A stretch of DNA of 64,000 nucleotides from CAYGZA01 sp964354135 (GTDB lineage: Bacteria; Planctomycetota; Planctomycetia; Pirellulales; Thermoguttaceae). How positions within the stretch are numbered: position 1 is the stretch's first letter; each line of letters begins with the position of its first letter. The notes beneath the pieces were generated by a model. It saw only the letters and a program-made list of their open reading frames with translations. It was not told where the DNA came from and did not search any database. Positions 58,500 through 64,000 of this stretch are shown in pieces. A program made the translations under genes and the position numbers. Location of the stretch: the NCBI GenBank assembly GCA_964354135.1, contig CAYGZA010000002.1, positions 1-64,000 on the forward strand, in the 5' to 3' direction.

Positions 58500-59725
58500 G
58501 CTGCCATCCGTTTGTCTTTAAGGTACGGCTCCGGCTGCGCGTCGGTACGGCCCGGGACGGGCATCGGCCGCCCGTTTTCCCGCAGGAGGCGTTCGTACTC
58601 CCGACAAAGGGCTTTCCAGATCGCCTCCGGCTGGAAATCCCGAAGGACCCATTGGCGCCCGGCGCGGCCGTGCCTTTGGCGCAGCTCGGGGTCCTTCAGA
58701 TACCTGGCGATGGCCTCCACCAGGGCCGGCACATCGTAGGGCGGGACGAGCGTCCCGGTGGTTCCGTCGCGCACCGCATCGACACATCCCGGGATGCGCG
58801 TCGCCACTACGGGAATCTGCATGGCCGACGCTTCCAGGGGCACGTTGGGCAGGCCCTCCCGGTAGCTGGGCAAGACACACACGTCGACAATCGAAAGAAG
58901 CGGGGAGGTGTCCGAAACCATCCCGACCAAGTGGACGCGACGGTCACGGCGAAGGGCGATCTCAGTCTGCGGCGGCAACGGGTCCCGTGCCTCGAAAGGG
59001 CCAACCAGCACCAGATGCGACTTGGGAAACTCTTCCCGCAGCCTCTGCCACGCCGCCGTCAACTCGACGACTCCCTTATCGCGGACGACGCGCCCGACAA
59101 ATCCAATGACGGGTGCGGATGGACAGATACCCAAGGAAGCGCGCAGTTCCCGCCGGGTCTGTTCGGGAATTCGGGTTGGATTGAAGCGGTTTTCGCAGTC
59201 AACCCCGTTGCAGCTCCCCGCCAAGAGGACCTTGACCTTGTCGGCAGGGCAAAGGCCCTCGGCAAGGGTTACCTCTCGAATCGAAGGGCTGACGCAGAAG
59301 ACCTGGTGACTCAGCCGGCAGGACAGTTTCTCCGTCCAGCGATGGATCGAGAGCTTGATTCCTCGGGCGGTCATCAGCGGCAAGCCGTGGATCGTGTAGA
59401 CGCGAACGGGTACGCCTGCCAGCCGGGCGGCCAGCATTCCCAATAGCCCTGCTTTGGGAGTGTGGGCATGGACAATCTGCGGACGGAGCTTGCGAAGCCG
59501 CCTCCAGAGGCGGCCTAGCGACACAAGATCGCGAAACGGGGTGATGCGGCGGGACATCTCCACGGCATGGACCGGGATCTGCTCTCGTTCTGCAAACCGT
59601 CGCAAGTACTCGCCGGGCGACGAGCATGCATGGACTTCGAATCCCCGTTGCTTCAGGAACCCGATCTGACCGCAGAAAAACGCCCAAAGAGTGGCCGGGA
59701 CGCTCGTGACGTGGACAAGAATCAT
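58496..59725 (-). CDS. Glycosyltransferase family 4
   Basis: 409 residues from ATG 59725 (overlapping the previous stop by 4 bases). GT-B fold: N-terminal domain (VHVTSVPATLWAFFCGQIGF, VHAHTPKAGLLGMLAARLAG, YTIHGLPLM), C-terminal nucleotide-sugar domain (GFVGRVVRDKGVVELTAAW, LVLVGPFEARDPLPP, VCVLPSYREGLPNVPLEASA) with the EX7E-type acids. It resembles the WbpA-neighbour / PglA-like GT4 enzymes that add the second sugar to lipid-linked sugars. Confidence 0.92.
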   Translation of the reverse strand: MILVHVTSVPATLWAFFCGQIGFLKQRGFEVHACSSPGEYLRRFAEREQIPVHAVEMSRRITPFRDLVSLGRLWRRLRKLRPQIVHAHTPKAGLLGMLAARLAGVPVRVYTIHGLPLMTARGIKLSIHRWTEKLSCRLSHQVFCVSPSIREVTLAEGLCPADKVKVLLAGSCNGVDCENRFNPTRIPEQTRRELRASLGICPSAPVIGFVGRVVRDKGVVELTAAWQRLREEFPKSHLVLVGPFEARDPLPPQTEIALRRDRRVHLVGMVSDTSPLLSIVDVCVLPSYREGLPNVPLEASAMQIPVVATRIPGCVDAVRDGTTGTLVPPYDVPALVEAIARYLKDPELRQRHGRAGRQWVLRDFQPEAIWKALCREYERLLRENGRPMPVPGRTDAQPEPYLKDKRMAA

Positions 59726-60930
59726 GATCTCGCGACTCCGGCGCACCCTCGGGCCTCGGTGCGGGCGCGGAGTGCTCGGCTGCTGCGATGACGGTCGTCG
59801 GGGGGAGCCAATTCGAGGTATAGCTGTGTGATTTCCCGGGCCATCCGTTCGATGCTCAAACGGTCGCGAACGTGTCTTTGTGCGGTGGCGACCCAAGGGT
59901 TTCGCCCCGCCTTGGCCGCCTCCGCTTGCTCAAGAATCAAGTTGGCTGCGGCAGCATAGTTGGGCAGAGGGAACAAGAACCGCTGCTGCTGCGGGGCGAC
60001 CGATTCGTGATGCGCCGGGATATCTGAAGCGACGACGGGCAGCCCCGCGCCTTGGCTCTCCACCAACACGTTGCCGAATCCTTCCGTAACTGAGGGGAAG
60101 ACGAAGACGTCCGCCGCCGCATAGTACGGCCAACAGTCGCTTTGCAGCCCTTCGCAGCGGACGTGCCTTTCCAGCCCGCTTTTCCGGCATTGCCGGGCCA
60201 CTTCGGGGCGAAGGGGACCATCGCCGACCAAGAGCAAAACGGCGGCCGGCCGCTGCCGCACGACTTCCTCGAGAATGGACAGAAGGCCGAGATGGTTCTT
60301 CGGCGCCGAGAAATTGCCGACGTGCAACAGCACCAGAACGCCGTCGTCCAGTCCCAACCGCCGCCGCGCCTCGCTCCTGCACGGCAGTTCGGTGGGGAAC
60401 TCCGCGCCGTTGGTGATCACCCGATATCGGGCCGGGTTCCGTTCCCAGTGCGGGGCAAACGCTCGAAGATTCTCCTTCGAGTGTCCCACAAAAACCTGCA
60501 CGTGCTTGTCCATCAGATACCGGTGCCAGCGCAGCCAAACCTTCCGGACCTGGGCCAACAGCGGGAGCTTCCGCCAATGATACAGCGCCATCGGCATTGC
60601 GCTGTGCAGGGAAACGACGACGGGAACGCCCGTGCGTGCGGCCCCCAGGGCGAAGCCGCCGGAAACGTGGCCGAGATGGGAATGAACCAGGGCATAATCC
60701 CTTTCCGCGAGGATACGCTGGATGTCCGTTGCGGTGCGGCAGCAGTTGGGACTCTTGGGGATTCGCCGGATGGCACATCCCAGGGCGGCGAAGTCGGCGT
60801 CCAGCACACCCGGACCGAGGCAGCAGAAGTCCGTATGGATGCCTTCGCGAATCAGCCGCGGAAGCAAGCGAAGCCTGGTGACTTCGATGCCTCCGCGGTT
60901 GAGCCAGTTCACGACGCAGAGGATTCGCAT
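59722..60930 (-). CDS. Glycosyltransferase family 4
   Basis: 402 residues from ATG 60930; longer frames overlap the polymerase gene. GT-B blocks: MRILCVVNWLNRGGIEVTRL, ALVHSHLGHVSGGFALGAAR, LHVGNFSAPKNHLGLLSILE, VLLLVGDGPLRPEVARQCRK and VFVFPSVTEGFGNVLVESQG with the EGFGNVLVE donor-binding acids. The start overlaps the end of the polymerase gene by 22 bp, so the cistrons are coupled. Confidence 0.92.
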   Translation of the reverse strand: MRILCVVNWLNRGGIEVTRLRLLPRLIREGIHTDFCCLGPGVLDADFAALGCAIRRIPKSPNCCRTATDIQRILAERDYALVHSHLGHVSGGFALGAARTGVPVVVSLHSAMPMALYHWRKLPLLAQVRKVWLRWHRYLMDKHVQVFVGHSKENLRAFAPHWERNPARYRVITNGAEFPTELPCRSEARRRLGLDDGVLVLLHVGNFSAPKNHLGLLSILEEVVRQRPAAVLLLVGDGPLRPEVARQCRKSGLERHVRCEGLQSDCWPYYAAADVFVFPSVTEGFGNVLVESQGAGLPVVASDIPAHHESVAPQQQRFLFPLPNYAAAANLILEQAEAAKAGRNPWVATAQRHVRDRLSIERMAREITQLYLELAPPDDRHRSSRALRARTEARGCAGVARS

Positions 60931-62180
60931 CGGCTGAAGTCCAATCGTTTGTCGAAGGCCGCGGCACTGAAGATGCCGTAGAGAAACAGCAGGGCAAAAT
61001 CCCATCCCCCGGACATGCTGGCCAGGGCAAGGTACGCGAGCAACCCTGCCCGGCCCGCTTGCCGGATCTTGCTCCGCCGCTTCAGCAGCAATCCCGAGAG
61101 CGCCGCCAAGCCGGGCAGCAGGATCATTAGGGCAAACGCCGGCACTCCCCCTTTGAACCAGGGGGCCAGGACGCCGACGTGCGGGGCGACGGCAAGTCCG
61201 TCAAGGTGCGCTTGCACGTTCGAGTCAAACCGGCTGCCGAAACCCCGCCCCAGCCACCTCTCGTCCGCGCTGGCCAGGTCGTGAAACATCATCTCCAGCT
61301 CCACGTAACGCGCTTCGTCCGCCATCGTTGTCCCCACTAAGCGATCGAAGAGCAAGCTGCGCTGCAGGGTTTCCAGGGCACCTGTCTGACCTGCCGCCAG
61401 CACCACGACTACGGCAAGCACCAGGACGAGTGCAGAAAAAAGCGGGTCTCTGACGACTGCCCAATAGGCCAGCAAGATGCTCGCGATTCCCGCGATTAGC
61501 AGCGATCGGGTGGCGGAAATGTAGGCCGCAAACAGCACGCCGGTGATCCCCAGGCACGCCGGGAGGGCTTTGCATAAGCCGTCCAGTCCCGGGCATCCGC
61601 CGCGGGCCGAAGCGAACCAGAACGGAAAGGCCACGACGACGAACCCGGCGGTGTAGAATAGCGCCGAGCAATACCTTCGATCGCTCTCAACCACCGGCGG
61701 AACGAAGCCCGAGACCAATCCGATCAAGTTCACCGCCAAGAGGACTGCGGCGATCGAGCCCCACAGATGAACGGTCCGGACCGCTGCGGCGGCAGAGCGG
61801 CGCTCGCTCCAGGCCAACCCCAAGAGGAACCCGCAATACACGGACGCATCGACGACCCACCACTTCGTTTCCGCTTCCCGCCGGAAGCCAACGGCCGCCA
61901 TGAACAGGCCGAGGAGGATCGCCGCCGCAAGCCGCCGGGAGAGCCGCTGCCGGTTGGCGCTCACCACAACCTCAATCAACATGCTGGCCGCGGCCGCATA
62001 GAACAGGGCGAATGCCAGCGGAACCTCGCCCACGTACATCTTCTCGAAAACGGTCTCCGGCAGCCCGATCACGACGAGCATGGCCGCCAGCAGGAGATCG
62101 GTCAGTCTGGACGCCGTGCCCCAGGTGAACGAGCCGGTTCGGCCGGGGTATCCCGCGCGAGAGAGGGTGGCTTGCGTCAC
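60909..62180 (-). CDS. O-antigen ligase/polymerase-like multi-pass membrane protein
   Basis: 423 residues from GTG 62180, which overlaps the preceding GT2 stop as GTGA. Ten or more hydrophobic segments are visible (LTDLLLAAMLVVIGLPETVF, VPLAFALFYAAAASMLIEVV, ILLGLFMAAVGF, FYTAGFVVVAFPFWFA, SALVLVLAVVVVLAAG, FALMILLPGLAALSGLLL). A large outer loop near residues 300-350 contains RGFGSRFDSNVQAHLDGLAV followed by PHVGVLAPWFKGG, the H/R-containing position that marks Wzy/WaaL-type polymerases and ligases. It probably polymerises or ligates the glycan. Confidence 0.8.
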   Translation of the reverse strand: MTQATLSRAGYPGRTGSFTWGTASRLTDLLLAAMLVVIGLPETVFEKMYVGEVPLAFALFYAAAASMLIEVVVSANRQRLSRRLAAAILLGLFMAAVGFRREAETKWWVVDASVYCGFLLGLAWSERRSAAAAVRTVHLWGSIAAVLLAVNLIGLVSGFVPPVVESDRRYCSALFYTAGFVVVAFPFWFASARGGCPGLDGLCKALPACLGITGVLFAAYISATRSLLIAGIASILLAYWAVVRDPLFSALVLVLAVVVVLAAGQTGALETLQRSLLFDRLVGTTMADEARYVELEMMFHDLASADERWLGRGFGSRFDSNVQAHLDGLAVAPHVGVLAPWFKGGVPAFALMILLPGLAALSGLLLKRRSKIRQAGRAGLLAYLALASMSGGWDFALLFLYGIFSAAAFDKRLDFSRCESSAS

Positions 62181-63025
62181 GACTGAGAACGCAAATGGAC
62201 TTGAAGGGACGGAAACTCGACCATTCCCAGGGCCCGCTGCGACCACCGCCAGGCCTTCACCGAAAGGCTCGGCAGGCGGTATCGCCAATAGAGGAGCTTT
62301 CTTAGCAGGACCGGATAACGGTCGCCCCCAAACCGTTCCGCAAACCGGATCGCTTCGTTGTGGCGGACGTCCTGAATCCGCGCCGACTTGGCTTCCCCGT
62401 GGATGCGGAAGCAGGCCAACAGTTCGGGAAGCCGGCCAAGCGGCCGGCGCTGAGCCAGCCGCGTGAAGAGGTCCCGGTCCATGATGAACTGGAGGGAGCG
62501 GTCGATCCCGCCCACCGCCTCGTATGCTGCGCGGCGCCAGAACGTGGCCGGCTGGAAGACGCCGTCCTGCTCGTAGAACCGAAAGCGGTTGAATGTCGCC
62601 CGCACGCCCAACGTGTACGTTCCGGGACCGCGGAGCGGCCGGTCGAACTCATCGATGCAGTAGGCCCCGCCGCTGATTGCCTCTGCGCCGGGATGGGATG
62701 CGAAGTACCGCGCGACCTTCGACAAAGCCCCCGGGAGAAACAGATCGTCCGAGTTCAGCCAGCAAAGGATATCCCCGGTGCTCCGCTCAAACCCCTTGGC
62801 GATCGCGTCCGCCTGGCCGTTGTCTCTCTCCGAACACCAATGGGCCAGGCGGTCGGCGTGCTTGCGGATGATCTCCACGCTGCCGTCCGTGCTCCCCCCG
62901 TCGATCACGAGGTATTCCACGTGCGGATGGTCCTGGGCAAGGACCGAGCGGATCGTGGCTTCCAGGTACCGGGCCTGGTTGAAGCTCGGGGTCACTACCG
63001 AGACGAGAAGGTCCGTCGGGGGCAT
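62177..63025 (-). CDS. Glycosyltransferase family 2
   Basis: 282 residues from ATG 63025 (a TTG two codons earlier is possible). GT-A signatures: VSVVTPSFNQARYLEATIRS, EYLVIDGGSTDGSVEIIRKH, DNGQADAIAKGFERSTGDIL, CWLNSDD (metal-binding DxD-like) and FQPATFWRRAAYEAVGGID. It is the first clearly assigned gene of the operon. A 46-codon frame ends three bases before its start. Confidence 0.92.
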   Translation of the reverse strand: MPPTDLLVSVVTPSFNQARYLEATIRSVLAQDHPHVEYLVIDGGSTDGSVEIIRKHADRLAHWCSERDNGQADAIAKGFERSTGDILCWLNSDDLFLPGALSKVARYFASHPGAEAISGGAYCIDEFDRPLRGPGTYTLGVRATFNRFRFYEQDGVFQPATFWRRAAYEAVGGIDRSLQFIMDRDLFTRLAQRRPLGRLPELLACFRIHGEAKSARIQDVRHNEAIRFAERFGGDRYPVLLRKLLYWRYRLPSLSVKAWRWSQRALGMVEFPSLQVHLRSQS

Positions 63026-63027
63026 CG

Positions 63028-63168
63028 TCAATTGCGAACGATCCAGAAAGAACCGGGCTCACGCTCGGGCTGCCGCGCAAGAACGGGGCAGCGGCCGGCC
63101 CTCCGAGGAATGCCGGCCACGAGGATGCTTCTTGCGTCCGGGGCGGATAGCCAGTCGAAGGACTTCAT
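63028..63168 (-). CDS. Possible short ORF leading the glycan operon
   Basis: 46 codons from ATG 63168, ending in a TGA two bases before the GT2 ATG, so it could be coupled to it. Sequence starts MKSFDWLSAPDARSILVAG. No ribosome site or recognised domain; it may only be part of a leader. Confidence 0.25.
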   Translation of the reverse strand: MKSFDWLSAPDARSILVAGIPRRAGRCPVLARQPEREPGSFWIVRN

Positions 63169-63232
63169 GGTAAGTTGGTCGTCGTTTTGGGTCCGGGGCC
63201 GCGAGCAAGTCCCTTTCGACAGAGAGCAAGCA

Positions 63233-64000
63233 TGAAAGTCCTGGGAATACACATCGGCCACGACAGCAGCGCGGCCTTGGTGGTGGACGGACGCATCGTA
63301 GCGGACGTGGCCGAGGAGAGATTCACCCGCACGAAGCACTACTGCGGGCTGCCCCTGCACTCGATCGCCTATTGCCTGAAATCCCAAGGGCTGGCGATCG
63401 GCGATGTCGACGCGGTGGCGGTGCCGTCGAAGCACGGCGTGCCGAGCCTGAACTTCCTGCTCGATTTGAAGGGGCCGAAGCGGGAGCGCACGGCCAAGAT
63501 GCACCGGGCCCTGGAGTTCGTGCGGGAGATCCTGAAGAAGCCCGACGCCAAGCCGCCGCTTTACGTCAAGAACTTCCCGCTCCAGGCCCGCACGGAGATC
63601 GTACACGTCGAGCATCACCTGGCGCACGCCGCCTCGGCCTACTACACCAGCGGCACGCGCGAGAAGCAGTTGATCGCGACCCTGGACGGGGCTGGAGACG
63701 GGGTGTCGGTCGCCCTTTGGCGAGGGGAGAGGGGCAAGATCACCCGCCTGCAGGTGTTTCCCACATCGGCCTCGCTCGGCTGGTTCTACAGCAACGTGAC
63801 CGAGGCGCTGGGCTGGTGGCACGGCGACGGCGAGGGGAAGACCATGGGCCTGGCCCCCTACGGCGATCATACGGGGTGCCAAGGCGTGCTCGACAAGTTC
63901 ACGCCCAAGTTCTCGCGCGGGGAGGTGCTGGAGCACCACGATTTCGGCCAGAACTACTATTGGAACGAGAACGGCGCCCTCCAGTGGCACTTCGACGAGG
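63233..64000 (+). CDS. Carbamoyltransferase, NodU/CmcH family (3' end outside window)
   Basis: 256 residues visible from ATG 63233; the frame is open at the right edge. N-terminal MKVLGIHIGHDSSAALVVDG and EERFTRTKHYCGLPLHSIAY are the ASKHA-fold opening of NodU/TobZ carbamoyltransferases; VEHHLAHAASAYYTSGT holds the conserved His pair, TLDGAGDGVSVALW the nucleotide loop, and LGWFYSNVTEALGWWHGDGE with GKTMGLAPYG the next block. These enzymes transfer a carbamoyl group from carbamoyl phosphate (via ATP) to a sugar or antibiotic hydroxyl. It is divergent from the glycan operon and may decorate its product. Confidence 0.93.

Noticed and set aside
1..64000. CRISPR arrays, tRNA or rRNA genes
   Set aside because: No regularly spaced direct repeats with unique spacers, and no cloverleaf or rRNA-like segment noticed. 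A tRNAscan or Rfam search would be needed to exclude small RNAs.

Overview
The window looks like chromosomal DNA of a high-GC planctomycete, probably Pirellulales or a near relative. The evidence is family content: two secreted formylglycine sulfatases, Gfo/Idh/MocA oxidoreductases (one partial, one relic), a TAT-exported sugar isomerase-type TIM barrel, large secreted beta-propeller, beta-helix, LamG and FN3 proteins, a cytochrome c/PD40/discoidin protein, two ECF sigma factors, and a giant exoprotein that starts with the LEALEQR-type surface motif common in this phylum. This assignment is inference; there is no rRNA or other marker in the window.

Layout. 1-12.2 kb: Gfo/Idh/MocA tail, GH43-like propeller, M20 peptidase, rlmN (with two stacked palindromic repeats just upstream), a 1245-residue lectin/lipase/Ig/PKD/RTX exoprotein, and a pair encoding a cupredoxin-polyferredoxin membrane protein and a VCBS propeller. 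12.2-21.5 kb: polysaccharide-type catabolic genes (TIM barrel, two sulfatases, glycosidase-like protein, beta-helix protein), interrupted by a VapBC-like toxin pair and a truncated serine hydrolase. 21.6-25.6 kb: a complete four-gene group 3b-type [NiFe] hydrogenase operon, visibly lower in GC than its flanks. 25.7-39.6 kb: PQQ-type propeller, a relic oxidoreductase, GyrI-like protein, creatininase plus enolase-superfamily pair, LRR lipoprotein, a 1364-residue FN3/LamG protein, an orphan nucleotidyltransferase and a TAT-exported AKR-like protein.

39.6-43.7 kb is a lower-GC accessory stretch of small lipoproteins and a TlpA-like protein, mixed with relics of an integron-type integrase (catalytic Tyr replaced by Cys) and an IS66 transposase (internal stop). 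44-49 kb holds two ECF sigma modules, each translationally coupled to a putative partner, flanking a GlmU-like nucleotidyltransferase. 49.3-53.9 kb: the cytochrome/discoidin protein and an XRE-ImmA/DUF4411 toxin-antitoxin-like pair. 54-63 kb is a tightly overlapped minus-strand exopolysaccharide or glycan operon (GT2, polymerase, two GT4, phosphoglycosyl transferase, methyltransferase, FemAB-like acyltransferase, NeuD-DegT fusion), with a divergent NodU-type carbamoyltransferase running off the end.

The most distinctive non-genic signal is a set of palindromic repeats: two perfect inverted repeats upstream of rlmN; a two-copy composite-hairpin family (8.5 kb and 45.3 kb) whose stems change in a compensatory way; and two degenerate heptanucleotide tandem arrays.
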